Below are positions 26,374-34,719 of a DNA stretch of 64,000 bases, one piece after another (position 1 is the first letter of the stretch; each line of letters starts with the position of its first letter). The DNA lies in NCBI GenBank assembly GCA_036267155.1, contig DATAWP010000031.1, positions 193,524 to 257,523 on the forward strand, in the 5' to 3' direction. The notes under the pieces are model-generated. The model saw nothing but the letters and a program-made list of their open reading frames with translations. It did no database searches and had not been told where the DNA came from. Position numbers and translations under genes: made by a program. Source of the DNA: PALSA-1353 sp036267155 (GTDB taxonomy: Bacteria > Planctomycetota > Phycisphaerae > Tepidisphaerales > Tepidisphaeraceae).

Positions 26374-27609
26374 TCAATGAATTAGATCTCCGATGCTGAA
26401 CACCGGCAGCAACATACTGATGACGACGGTGCCGATCAGGGCCGCCATCACGAACAACATGAGCGGCTCGACGACCGCGACCAGCATCCGCAACTGCCGA
26501 TCGAGATCGAGTTCATAGGCCGACGCCAGCCGCATGAGTTCCTTGTCCAGGCGGGCGGTCTCTTCGGCGACGGCGATCATCTCGATCACCGACATGGGAA
26601 AGAGCTTGGGGCTGGCGGCCAGGCTTTTGGACAAGGGTTCTCCCCGCTGCACCTGCTCGATGGCCCGGGACACGGTGTCGGCCAGGATCTGATTGCCGAT
26701 GGCTTCGCGCGCCACCCGCAGCGATGCGACCAGCGGCACGCCCGCGCCGAGCAGCGTTCCCAGCATCCGGGCAAAACGCACCAGCGCAAACTGCGCGGTC
26801 ACATGCCCCAGCAGCGGCGTGCCGAGAACGACCATTTCAATTCTTCGGCGGCCGGATTCCGTGTTGGCAATTCGCTTGAACGTGAAAAAACCGATGACCA
26901 GCACGGCCACGACGATCGGAGCATAATGCTGCAGAATGTGACTGCACGCGATGACGAATTGAGTGATCAGCGGTAGATTGCCGCCGAACTGGGCGAAAAT
27001 CCCGCTGAACCGCGGAATGAAAAACGTCATCAGGAAAATCACCACCGCCACCGCCAGGCAGCCCAGGATAATGGGATAAACCATGGCAGCCTTGACCTTG
27101 CCCTTGAGGTCCTGCTCACGGGCACGAAAATCGGCGATCTGATTCAGCACCACGTCCAAAAACCCGCCCGCTTCGCCGGCTCGGACCATGGCAATGTAAA
27201 CGGTGGAAAAGCTGCGCGGCCATTTGGCCAGCGCATCGGCCAGCGCGGTTCCGCCCACGACGTCGTCGTGAATATCGCTCCAGAGCTGCTTGGCGGCGGG
27301 CTGAGAGGCTTCGCGGCGCAGCAGCGCCAGCGACCGCGCCAACGGCACGCCGCCAGCCAGAAGATTTGCCAGTTCCCGCGTGAACGCTTCGATGCTCCTG
27401 GTCGAAATCCTGCGCGGTTTCTCGCCGCTGGCCGTGGTCCGGGATTTCTTTGCCGCGGCGGCGCCCAGGTCTTTGGCCTCCTCGACCACCAGAGGGCGCA
27501 AACCTTTTTTGGACATCTCCGCAATGGCGGAGGAGCGGGAATCGCTCGTAACCGTGCCGCTGGTGCGCTGGCCGTCTTTGCTCAGGGCTGTATAGCTGAA
27601 AACCGACAT
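26374..27609 (-). CDS. gspF: Type II secretion inner-membrane platform protein GspF
   Basis: 411 residues, the family norm. It begins FSYTALSKDGQRTSGTV and has two T2SSF domains (ELANLLAGGVPLARSLALLR near residue 85; RMLGTLLGAGVPLVASLRVA near 285). Three membrane segments lie near residues 172-200, 220-248 and 378-402. A Lys/Ala-rich variable part (AAAKKSRTTASGEKPRR) lies near residue 55. It couples the GspE ATPase to pseudopilus assembly, and 29 bp separate it from gspG. Confidence 0.93.
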   Translation of the reverse strand: MSVFSYTALSKDGQRTSGTVTSDSRSSAIAEMSKKGLRPLVVEEAKDLGAAAAKKSRTTASGEKPRRISTRSIEAFTRELANLLAGGVPLARSLALLRREASQPAAKQLWSDIHDDVVGGTALADALAKWPRSFSTVYIAMVRAGEAGGFLDVVLNQIADFRAREQDLKGKVKAAMVYPIILGCLAVAVVIFLMTFFIPRFSGIFAQFGGNLPLITQFVIACSHILQHYAPIVVAVLVIGFFTFKRIANTESGRRRIEMVVLGTPLLGHVTAQFALVRFARMLGTLLGAGVPLVASLRVAREAIGNQILADTVSRAIEQVQRGEPLSKSLAASPKLFPMSVIEMIAVAEETARLDKELMRLASAYELDLDRQLRMLVAVVEPLMLFVMAALIGTVVISMLLPVFSIGDLIH

Positions 27610-27674
27610 ACGCTTCCTAACATCGGGACGCGATCATCAAAAGAAACGCGCCCCCCCTTTGAGTCGAAGTTGAA

Positions 27675-29405
27675 CTATTCGCCGGCCAGGGCCGAAGCTC
27701 CGACGGCGATCTCTTCATCCTTGGTCATGCGCAAAACTTCCTCGGCGGTGGTTCGTCCTTCGCCAATGAGCCGCCAGCCGTCGTTGCGAAGGCTGGTCAT
27801 TCCCTCACGAATGGCCGTTCTGCGAATCTCGCGCGAGCTGGACCGCTTGAGGATCAGGGCGCGGATCTCGTCGCTGATGGGCATCATTTCGAACACGCCC
27901 TGGCGGCCGCGATAACCGCTGCCTTGGCAGTTCCGGCAGCCGGCGCCGCGATACAACACCGCCGGCACGTGATTGCCATACTGGGCGCGAAGCTTTTCCG
28001 TTTCGCCGCGCGGCAACTCCTCCTTGCACTTGGGACAGATCAGCCGCACCAGCCGCTGGGCCGCGACCATCTCAAGCGTCGAGGCGACCAGATACGGCTC
28101 GACCTCCATATCCACGAGCCGCGTGGTGGCTCCCGGCGCGTCATTGGTGTGCAGCGTGCTGAAAACCAGGTGACCAGTGAGCGAAGCCTGCACCGCGATT
28201 TCCGCGGTCTCGCGGTCGCGAATTTCGCCGATCAGCACCACATCCGGATCGTGACGCAGAATCGAACGCAGGCCCGAAGCGAACGTCAGCCCGGATTTCG
28301 TATTCACCTGGATTTGATTGATCCCGCGAAGCTGATACTCCACCGGATCTTCAATCGTGACGATTTTCAGGTCCGCATTGTTGATCTTGGACAAGGCGGC
28401 GTACAGCGTCGTCGTCTTTCCCGAGCCGGTCGGGCCGGTGACCAGGATGATGCCGTGGGGCAGATCCAGAACCTGATTCCACACTTTGTTTTCGCGAGCC
28501 CCCATGCCGAGATGTTCCAGACCCAGCAGCGTATCGCCGCGGTCGAGAATACGCAGGACCACCGCTTCGCCGTGGATCATGGGGATGACGCTGACGCGCA
28601 GGTCGATTTCGCGGCCGGCAACCTTCAGTCGAATCCGGCCGTCCTGCGGCAGACGTTTTTCCGCGATGTCCAGATGGCTGAGAATCTTGATGCGCGAAAC
28701 GATCGCCGCGTGATACTTGCGAACCTGGGCAGGAATGTTGGCTTCCTGAAGCACGCCGTCAACGCGATAGCGCACGCGGAGCTGACTCTCGAACGGCTCG
28801 ACGTGAACGTCGGTGGCGCGCATCTCCAGGGCCTCGGCCATGACTTGGTTGACGAACTTGATGATCGACGCGTCGTGGGCGGCGGTGGAAAGGTCCAGGT
28901 CCTCTTCGTCGGTGTCTTCAAGGACTTTGACGCCGTCTGCATCATCCATACCCATGGATTGAAGCGTGTCGGCGCCGACGCCCAGGTATTTTTTGATGAA
29001 TCGGTCGATCTCCGCCGACGGAGCGATGACCGGGTGAACATCCAGGCCGGTGGCCAGGCGAAGTTCATCGAGGCCGGTGTTGTCGAAGATTCGGGAGGTA
29101 ACGACCGCCACGCCATCGCCGTTTTCGGACAGGGGCATGAGCCGGCGGTCCAGAAGAATCCGGGCGGGGAATTTCGCGAGAAGCTCCTTGGGCGGCGCGT
29201 ACTTCGCGGCGTCTTTTTCCAAATCGACGAAAGGCACGTCGAAATACTCGGCCAGGCAGCGGAGGAGTTTCTCCTCGGGAACCCCGTTGACGGCGCGGAG
29301 GGCGTCATCCAGCGGCTTGCCCCCCGCCGCGGCGCTGCGAACCTGCGCCGCTTTCTCCGCGTCGAGCAGGCCTTCATCCATCAGTTTTGCGAGAACATCA
29401 TTCAC
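27675..29405 (-). CDS. gspE: Type II secretion ATPase GspE
   Basis: 576 residues from a GTG (MNDVLAKLMDEGLLD) preceded by AAAGGTG at good spacing; a TTG seven codons earlier is less likely. An MshEN-type N-terminal domain (about residues 1-140) precedes the ATPase: Walker A LVTGPTGSGKTTTLYAALSK near residue 323, Asp box VTIEDPVEYQLRG, Walker B DPDVVLIGEIRDRETAEIA, and His box GHLVFSTLHTNDAPGA. A four-cysteine zinc module (CPKC...CRNC) lies near the C-terminus. It is the first gene of the cluster and powers the pseudopilus. Confidence 0.94.
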   Translation of the reverse strand: MNDVLAKLMDEGLLDAEKAAQVRSAAAGGKPLDDALRAVNGVPEEKLLRCLAEYFDVPFVDLEKDAAKYAPPKELLAKFPARILLDRRLMPLSENGDGVAVVTSRIFDNTGLDELRLATGLDVHPVIAPSAEIDRFIKKYLGVGADTLQSMGMDDADGVKVLEDTDEEDLDLSTAAHDASIIKFVNQVMAEALEMRATDVHVEPFESQLRVRYRVDGVLQEANIPAQVRKYHAAIVSRIKILSHLDIAEKRLPQDGRIRLKVAGREIDLRVSVIPMIHGEAVVLRILDRGDTLLGLEHLGMGARENKVWNQVLDLPHGIILVTGPTGSGKTTTLYAALSKINNADLKIVTIEDPVEYQLRGINQIQVNTKSGLTFASGLRSILRHDPDVVLIGEIRDRETAEIAVQASLTGHLVFSTLHTNDAPGATTRLVDMEVEPYLVASTLEMVAAQRLVRLICPKCKEELPRGETEKLRAQYGNHVPAVLYRGAGCRNCQGSGYRGRQGVFEMMPISDEIRALILKRSSSREIRRTAIREGMTSLRNDGWRLIGEGRTTAEEVLRMTKDEEIAVGASALAGE

Positions 29406-29431
29406 GAGCGTGCACCTTTGCGGCAAAGGGA

Positions 29432-29453
29432 CCTGCCGACCGAAGTCGGCAGG
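29432..29453. repeat. Hairpin between the stress module and gspE
   Basis: CCTGCCGAC-CGAA-GTCGGCAGG: a perfect 9-bp stem closed by a tetraloop, 27 bases ahead of the gspE start. There is no T run, so it is a dyad or leader hairpin rather than a normal terminator. Confidence 0.5.
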
Positions 29454-29486
29454 CCGCGATTCGCCGCGTAAACCTTGGGACTCGGC

Positions 29487-30074
29487 TTAGTCGAGTATGC
29501 CGTCCAGAACCATGACCGCCTCCTGCCGCTGAGTCAGGATGCCTTTGAGGTCTTGCTGAGCGACGGCCAAATTCTGGCGGGCCTTGATGCGGGCCTGCCG
29601 AACCGCGTCGAGCTTGGCCTTGATCACATCCGTGGAGGCGCTTTGATCGTCGAGCGTTTGCCGCAGGTCCTCCATCGCCGTTTGAACGGGCGTGGGCTGG
29701 GTCGTCGGAGGGCCGCCGAATCCGCCGCCACCGCCTCGACGCCCACCTCGGCCAAACATGCCTCGACGGCCGGAATCGACGTCGCGCTGAATCTGCATGA
29801 CCGCTTCGATCTTCGGCTGAATGGCCGCGAACTCGTCATCGCTGGCGCCAAGCTCCTGCTTAAACCGATCCATGAAGTTTCCGCGTCCGAAACCACCTCC
29901 CCGGCCACCGCGTCCGCCGTTATTCTGGGCGCCGCCGTTATTCTGGGCGCCGCCGTTATTCTGGCCTCCGCCGTTCTGTTGGTCCTGACCATTGGCCTGA
30001 CCCAGCACCGGCATGGTCAACATGCCGATCAACAGGGCCGTCATCAAAAACCCGATCCTTTTGGATACCGACAT
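29487..30074 (-). CDS. Exported Gly/Asn-rich protein of the envelope-stress-like module
   Basis: 195 residues. Signal peptide (IGFLMTALLIGMLTMPVLGQ) followed by a low-complexity part in which an 18-base unit (29914-29964) encodes GGAQNN repeats, then Gly/Arg-rich runs. The ordered part (FMDRFKQELGASDDEFAAIQ, IKAKLDAVRQARIKARQNLA, LKGILTQRQEAVMVLDGIL) is helical like Spy/CpxP-family periplasmic proteins and repeats the LTxRQEA pattern seen there. A PTTQPTP linker is present. It lies 21 bp after the Spy-like gene; function unknown, with envelope stress inferred from context. Confidence 0.7.
   Translation of the reverse strand: MSVSKRIGFLMTALLIGMLTMPVLGQANGQDQQNGGGQNNGGAQNNGGAQNNGGRGGRGGGFGRGNFMDRFKQELGASDDEFAAIQPKIEAVMQIQRDVDSGRRGMFGRGGRRGGGGGFGGPPTTQPTPVQTAMEDLRQTLDDQSASTDVIKAKLDAVRQARIKARQNLAVAQQDLKGILTQRQEAVMVLDGILD
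29914..29964. repeat. 18-bp tandem repeat inside the Gly/Asn-rich gene
   Basis: The unit CCGCCGTTATTCTGGGCG occurs twice exactly and a third time partially (to about 29964). In protein it gives alternating Gly-Gly-Ala-Gln-Asn-Asn. Such units are prone to copy-number change. Confidence 0.8.
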
Positions 30075-30095
30075 ACATTTCTCCTTTCGAGAGTA

Positions 30096-30644
30096 TCATT
30101 TAAAGTCGGAAACACCTTCCGACATTGAGGGCATCGTCGTCGATCGCTGGGTCGAAGGGCCCATCGGGCCGCGTCTCCCGCGCATCTCCTTGGAAAGAAT
30201 ATCCCATTTCACTTTCTGCGAATCATCAAGCAACGCACGGCTCCTGGCGCTGGCATCAACGATCAGGGCGTCGCGATGTTTATTCAATTCGTCGCGCTTG
30301 GCATGAAAGTCGTCGATGATCTTGCCGTACGCGGCGCGCTGGCCGTCATTAAGAAGGCCGAGAATCTGCTGGTCCCGCGCCCGATCCAACTCGCGGAAGC
30401 GCTCGGATAATTTTTGCCTCTGCTGCCGGGTGTCGCTCCAGATCTTGTCCATCTGCTTTTGCTGGTCCGGCGTGAGGCCGAGTTGGTCAAACCAGGGCCG
30501 TGGCCCGCCGCGGCCGCCGGGATGGACGGCTTCCGCCCTTTGCAGCGGAGTCCAGACCCAGCCCAACACGACGCCGGCGCTCAGCGTCAGAAGGGCCATG
30601 ACCAGAAGCAAAGCATACTTTTTCCGAGTCATATCTTCTGCCAT
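30096..30644 (-). CDS. Spy/CpxP-like periplasmic protein (heavy-metal-sensor/zinc-resistance-associated type)
   Basis: 182 residues. One N-terminal membrane helix (YALLLVMALLTLSAGVVLG), then a helical domain with the LTPDQQKQMDKIWSDTRQQR and LLNDGQRAAYGKIIDDFHAK repeats seen in Spy, CpxP and ZraP relatives. This LT-x-x-Q pattern is the family signature. The tail is Met/Arg/Ser-rich. Members bind unfolding or metal-exposed envelope proteins and often act as sensors for an adjacent sigma/anti-sigma pair, which is exactly the neighbourhood here. An internal ATG four codons in is an alternative start. Confidence 0.78.
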   Translation of the reverse strand: MAEDMTRKKYALLLVMALLTLSAGVVLGWVWTPLQRAEAVHPGGRGGPRPWFDQLGLTPDQQKQMDKIWSDTRQQRQKLSERFRELDRARDQQILGLLNDGQRAAYGKIIDDFHAKRDELNKHRDALIVDASARSRALLDDSQKVKWDILSKEMRGRRGPMGPSTQRSTTMPSMSEGVSDFK

Positions 30645-30685
30645 CCCAGCAAAACCGCCCCAGCAAAGCCATCAGGGCAAAGCCA

Positions 30686-31144
30686 TCAGGGCGAATCGTC
30701 GCTTCGGGCCGAATCCTGGGCCAAATACCACGCCGCGGCTGGCGTGCTGTACGCCCCCGCGGGCGAATCCGATGCCTCAACAACGTCCGCCCACGGGGGC
30801 GCTACTGGCATGGCCATCTCAACCGTCCGATCTTCACGGGTTTTCATAAGCCACACCGATCCCGCCACCAACACGCACGCCGCAACCGCACTGAGCACCC
30901 GAACAATCCGTAAAAGTCCCTCTTCCATCGCCTGATCCACCCGGTTGTGCAGGCGGTAGAGTCCAATCTGCGACAACTTCACTGCCGACGCGGATGCCAA
31001 CATCCCCGACATCGCCTGCAATCGCCCGAGTTCCGCGGCACAGGATGGGCAGTTGGGCAAATGGCGTTCGATCTCCGAGCGGCGGGCTTCGTCAAGCTCG
31101 CCGTCATAGAACGCTTCCAGATGCTGGTTAAAGGGACAGGTCAT
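30686..31144 (-). CDS. Zinc-finger anti-sigma factor
   Basis: 152 residues. The N-terminus is an anti-sigma zinc finger (zf-HC2): EAFYDGELDEARRSEIERHL, then PNCPSCAAELGRLQ, giving the H-x3-C-x2-C set. One membrane helix (VLSAVAACVLVAGSVWL, about residues 84-102) follows, then a short periplasmic tail. It would hold the adjacent ECF sigma factor at the membrane until a periplasmic signal releases it. It starts nine bases after the sigma gene stop, so translation is probably coupled. Confidence 0.87.
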   Translation of the reverse strand: MTCPFNQHLEAFYDGELDEARRSEIERHLPNCPSCAAELGRLQAMSGMLASASAVKLSQIGLYRLHNRVDQAMEEGLLRIVRVLSAVAACVLVAGSVWLMKTREDRTVEMAMPVAPPWADVVEASDSPAGAYSTPAAAWYLAQDSARSDDSP

Positions 31145-31153
31145 TTTTTCACA

Positions 31154-31858
31154 CTACGGCAAATACGATTTCAATTTTTCCCGCAACTCGCTTCGCGCCC
31201 GGTGAAGGCGGGATTCCACGGTTCCGCGAGGAACGCCCAGCACCTCGGCCATCTCCTCGTACGACATCCGTTCGAACTCCCGCAGGGCCAACACCTGGCG
31301 ATGTTCTGCTGATAACCGCTGCATCGCCGCCTGAACATCCATCGTCGCATCCGGGCTTGCGGCAACGGCGGCGACCGATTCATCCATCGGCTCGGACCGG
31401 CGGCGATCCCTGCGCCAGCGGGCGGCCTGCGTCACCAGGATGCGCGTCAGCCAGGTCTTGACGGATGACCGTCCCTCAAAAGACCCCAGTCCGCGAAATG
31501 CGCCGATGAATGTTTCCTGAAGCACATCCTCGGCATCGGCGGCATTTCCAACCAGACAGACCGCAAGCCGATACAACCGCTGCGCGTGCCGATCAACCAG
31601 GGCGTGAAACGCCTTGGGATCGCCGCCCGAGCGGCGCAAGAGTTCGATGTCGTCCGCCTCCGGGTTATGTTGCACCACGCGCGGCGTCTCCGTCGAAGTC
31701 TCACCCGCTCGTAACCGCTGCGAACGCTTCGCATTCCACTGGCATAGTTGCGCCGGCGGGCGAATTTCTTCCCTGGAAAATTCCAATTCTCCAAATTCGA
31801 CGGCGGGAGGATAGGGCCTGGAAACTTTATCGAAGGTCCGATAAAGGCTTATGGGCAC
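31154..31858 (-). CDS. ECF-type RNA polymerase sigma factor
   Basis: 234 residues as drawn. Region 2 (PKAFHALVDRHAQRLYRLAV, NAADAEDVLQETFIGAFRGL, VKTWLTRILVTQAARWRRDR) and region 4 (MQRLSAEHRQVLALREFERM, SYEEMAEVLGVPRGTVESRL) are complete. The first 60 residues are not conserved. A GTG at 31678 with GGAG upstream would give a more usual length of about 174, so the start is uncertain. It belongs with the anti-sigma factor just downstream. Confidence 0.88.
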   Translation of the reverse strand: MPISLYRTFDKVSRPYPPAVEFGELEFSREEIRPPAQLCQWNAKRSQRLRAGETSTETPRVVQHNPEADDIELLRRSGGDPKAFHALVDRHAQRLYRLAVCLVGNAADAEDVLQETFIGAFRGLGSFEGRSSVKTWLTRILVTQAARWRRDRRRSEPMDESVAAVAASPDATMDVQAAMQRLSAEHRQVLALREFERMSYEEMAEVLGVPRGTVESRLHRARSELREKLKSYLP

Positions 31859-31883
31859 AACGAGAAGATCGGACTTTCGGCGG

Positions 31884-32147
31884 CTATTTGTGGTCAGTGG
31901 TGACCTGAATGTTCATCAAATCTTCGAGACTGAGATTAGCCAGATCGGAAACGCCCGCCTGGGTCGTCGCGGCGGCGTGCGAGACGCTGGGCGTCGTGGT
32001 GGCGACTGGTTGAGTGGTCGCATTCGCGCTGGCCCCGGCCCCGCTTGCTCCGATAACCAGCGCCCACAGCAAAAGGCCCAGGCGGTCAACGAATTTCCTC
32101 GCCTGCGGCAATCTGGACGTTGGCGCGGTTCGATCAAGCATGCTCAT
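31884..32147 (-). CDS. Short exported protein resembling the N-terminus of a TonB-dependent receptor
   Basis: 87 residues. A hydrophobic export signal (LGLLLWALVIGASGAGASAN) and a TTQPVATTT linker are followed by DLANLSLEDLMNIQVTTDHK and a stop. The DLxxLSLEDLMNIxVT motif is characteristic of the start of TonB-dependent receptor-like proteins, where a plug and barrel of 600 or more residues should follow. The frame beyond the stop does not resume homology. It is either a receptor remnant or a genuine small protein. It lies 25 bp upstream of the ECF sigma gene on the same strand. Confidence 0.5.
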   Translation of the reverse strand: MSMLDRTAPTSRLPQARKFVDRLGLLLWALVIGASGAGASANATTQPVATTTPSVSHAAATTQAGVSDLANLSLEDLMNIQVTTDHK

Positions 32148-32254
32148 GCATACGTCTAAGCGTCGGTATCGGATGTGATGGCTTGATTAGATCAGAAGAA
32201 TTGGGTCCGCGCGACGTTCCCATAACCAAACTCGCGATCGTTTCGTCGCATGCT

Positions 32255-33001
32255 TCAATCGCGCCATTGAGCTTCCCGCAGAAGTTGCCCAAGCCGTTGC
32301 CAGTGGCGTTCGGCCGCTTCGCGATCGTAGACCGGCACATCGGTCATTGTAAACCCGTGGTGGACCCCCGGATAAACCTCCAGTTGGTGGCGAACGCCGG
32401 CCGTTTCGAGAGCGGTTTCGAGACGCTCTTTCTCAGCGTCGGGAAAATAGGGGTCGATCCCAGCCACGCCGATGTACACGGATGCGCGAATTTTTCCCGC
32501 GACGAGATGGGGACTGTCGGCGGCGTCGGTGGCCAAGCTTCCGCCGTGAAAGGATGCGGCGGCCGCGATCCGATCAGGATAAGTGCCGGCGGCCAGCAGC
32601 GCGAATCTTCCGCCCATGCAATAGCCGGTGCATCCGACCTTCGAACCCGCCACCGACGGTTGCCGAGCGAGATAATCCAAAAATGCGCCGGTATCGCGCA
32701 TCGCCAGGCCGTTATTGATGCAGCCCATCAGCTTCATGAGCCGCTCGCGTTCCGGCCCCCCGCTGAAAACGGTCGACGGATCGAACGGCGCATACGGACC
32801 GGCCCGGTAAAAAAGATCCGGCAGCAGCACATAATAGCCGCTGGTCGCAAGCCGCTCGGCCATCGCCAGCAGCGCGGGCCGAATAGCGATTCCATCCATA
32901 TAAAATATGACGGCGGGCCAGGGGCCGTCGCCTGGAGGATGAAATACGTAGCAGCCGGCAACGCCGTCGGGAGTCTTGATGTCGATTTTGTTTTGGTTCA
33001 T
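32255..33001 (-). CDS. Dienelactone hydrolase family protein
   Basis: 248 residues from ATG 33001 (GGAG lies before it; an ATG three codons earlier is possible). An alpha/beta hydrolase with the DLH nucleophile in VGCTGYCMGGRFALLAAG (Cys), and the catalytic His in VYPGVHHGFTM near the end. FYMDGIAIRPALLAMAERLA and GYYVLLPDLFYRAGPYAPFD are typical of the family. Actual substrates of most members are unknown. Transcribed after the ABC permease gene but separated from it by a pair of inverted GC hairpins. Confidence 0.88.
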   Translation of the reverse strand: MNQNKIDIKTPDGVAGCYVFHPPGDGPWPAVIFYMDGIAIRPALLAMAERLATSGYYVLLPDLFYRAGPYAPFDPSTVFSGGPERERLMKLMGCINNGLAMRDTGAFLDYLARQPSVAGSKVGCTGYCMGGRFALLAAGTYPDRIAAAASFHGGSLATDAADSPHLVAGKIRASVYIGVAGIDPYFPDAEKERLETALETAGVRHQLEVYPGVHHGFTMTDVPVYDREAAERHWQRLGQLLREAQWRD

Positions 33002-33029
33002 AGGCTCCATGAGAATGTTTTACCAACAG

Positions 33030-33080
33030 AGCCGGGGCGTGTCGCCCCGGTCCCCCGCTCCGGGCCGACACGGCCCGGCT
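33030..33080. repeat. Pair of inverted GC hairpins (BIME-like)
   Basis: Two adjacent palindromes, CCGGGGCG-TGT-CGCCCCGG (33032-33050) and CCGGGCCG-ACA-CGGCCCGG (33060-33078), are also reverse complements of each other with two differences over 21 bases. Each can form an 8-bp stem, or the two together one long hairpin. They lie between the ABC permease stop and the hydrolase start, where they could attenuate readthrough. Confidence 0.65.
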
Positions 33081-33093
33081 CCGTCCAATTATT

Positions 33094-34716
33094 TCACGGC
33101 GGGGTATCGACACTGGGATCAAAGCGAGTATACGCGCGGGCCAGGAGCGGGATCGTCCCCATTGCCACGAACCAAAGCGCCACCCACGCCACCGCGGAGA
33201 ATGCGGGCCACGATTTGTTGCCCAGGATGAATCCGATGGTGCCGACCGCCGCGGCGACGGCCAGACCGCTGATCAGCAGCAGGAACTTGCAGAAAAAGAC
33301 GACCATCTGCCGGCCGAACATCTGCATGTCCCCGGCGATCAGGCCGGCGGCGCGCAGCGGGAACATGAGGAACAACAGGTTTTCGATCCCCGCCAGAAGC
33401 AGGTTGAACGGCACGGTAAACGCGGCGGCGGCGAGCACGATCGGCCAGGCAGCTATGCCCGCAAAAGCGATTGCTGCAAATACGATCAACTGCATGAGGG
33501 TCAGCACCAGAACCGGCGCGATCAGTTCGGCGGTGGCGATGGCCGCCGGCCGGATGGGCAGCGAGCGCAACAGGTCCATGCGATCCAAATCGTCGCGAAA
33601 ATCGAAGCGGAGCATCGTGACGAACAAGAGGTTCATCCAGATTCCGACGCCGACCATCCCGCCGAGGTCCGAGGATTTGTCGCCGCGATGCGTGAATACA
33701 ATCATCGCCGCAGCGGCGGCCACGATGGCGAGCATAATCAGCACCCCCCGGGAACTGCGCAGCGCAGTGACGAGTTGACGCCACGCGACCGGTCCGGCGC
33801 CGCCGAGCCATGGCAGCGTCCTGACGTGCAGGCCCGCGCCGCTACGGCTGCCCATCACGCCGATCCCGCCGCGGCGGGCGCGGCGCATCCGTTCGTAGCG
33901 CCGCTGGCTGACGGTCGCCGCGGTCTCGAGGTAGTTCGCATCCAGACCGATCACGATAGCCAACATGAGCAGGTCAATGAGAATCGCCAGGCCCGCCCAT
34001 CCAACCAGATCGGGATAAAGCTTGCGAGCGGTGATGGTCCGTGCAAATACGTCGAACGGCCCCAGCAAAACGCGGCCGGCAAGCGTTGCATGGATCTGTC
34101 GCATGAGTTCCATCGGATGGTGCTGCACTCCGGCGGCCAATTTTGGCGCCGCGGCGACGGCTGCAATCGCCACAACCCCCAGCACCACGCCGCGCCGGGC
34201 GGTGCTGTAAACACGCTCGCCGACGGTCTGTCCCACCATGACGACGGCCATGGCAAACAATTGCATGAACTGGATCGTGAGCCAGATACCGGCAAAGCAG
34301 GCGAGCCATCCACCGCCGTATCGCAGCATCAGGATGGTGAAGATCAAAGCGGAGAAAGTCGTGCCGAGCGCGCTTTTGATGATCTTGAAGGCCAAAAGCG
34401 ATCGCCGGGTAAACGGGCCGGGGAAGAGAAAATCGACCTCCGCGGCAGTAAAGGCGACGGCGTTCTCACCAAAGGACGCGGCCAGGTTGCCCAGGCAGAA
34501 GCCAAGGATGGCGAACGGCGCCACGGTGCGGACGATTTGCGGATCGGCTCGGCGCATCTTCACCGCGCCATATATTGTCGGTGCGACCCACGAGAACACG
34601 ACCAGGATTCCCAGCAGCAGGAACACGATGCCCCGCGGCGTGCGGATGCCGCGCACCAGGCGGCGCATCACACCGCGAAAGTGCAGGCGAAGAAGTGTCC
34701 AGAGCGCCAGGGGCAT
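33094..34716 (-). CDS. ABC exporter permease (large polytopic)
   Basis: 540 residues with roughly ten to twelve membrane segments, for example TPRGIVFLLLGILVVFSWVA, LACFAGIWLTIQFMQLFAMA, GVLIMLAIVAAAAAMIVF and FLLLISGLAVAAAVGTIGFI. The AAEVDFLFPGPFTRRSLLAF and DDLDRMDLLRSLPIRPAAIA stretches are typical of putative ABC-exporter proteins of the family with paired 'sorting' loops. It pairs with the ATPase gene three bases upstream. The substrate is unknown. Confidence 0.82.
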   Translation of the reverse strand: MPLALWTLLRLHFRGVMRRLVRGIRTPRGIVFLLLGILVVFSWVAPTIYGAVKMRRADPQIVRTVAPFAILGFCLGNLAASFGENAVAFTAAEVDFLFPGPFTRRSLLAFKIIKSALGTTFSALIFTILMLRYGGGWLACFAGIWLTIQFMQLFAMAVVMVGQTVGERVYSTARRGVVLGVVAIAAVAAAPKLAAGVQHHPMELMRQIHATLAGRVLLGPFDVFARTITARKLYPDLVGWAGLAILIDLLMLAIVIGLDANYLETAATVSQRRYERMRRARRGGIGVMGSRSGAGLHVRTLPWLGGAGPVAWRQLVTALRSSRGVLIMLAIVAAAAAMIVFTHRGDKSSDLGGMVGVGIWMNLLFVTMLRFDFRDDLDRMDLLRSLPIRPAAIATAELIAPVLVLTLMQLIVFAAIAFAGIAAWPIVLAAAAFTVPFNLLLAGIENLLFLMFPLRAAGLIAGDMQMFGRQMVVFFCKFLLLISGLAVAAAVGTIGFILGNKSWPAFSAVAWVALWFVAMGTIPLLARAYTRFDPSVDTPP

Positions 34717-34719
34717 AGG

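Noticed and set aside
27924..29471. A 515-codon plus-strand frame over gspE
   Set aside because: Antisense shadow; gspE has all ATPase motifs.
29914..29964. CRISPR-like array from repeated 18-mers
   Set aside because: The units are in frame, directly adjacent with no spacers, and encode GGAQNN repeats.
32120..33778. A 552-codon plus-strand frame over the hydrolase and ABC permease
   Set aside because: It spans two well-supported genes on the other strand and has no recognisable domain.
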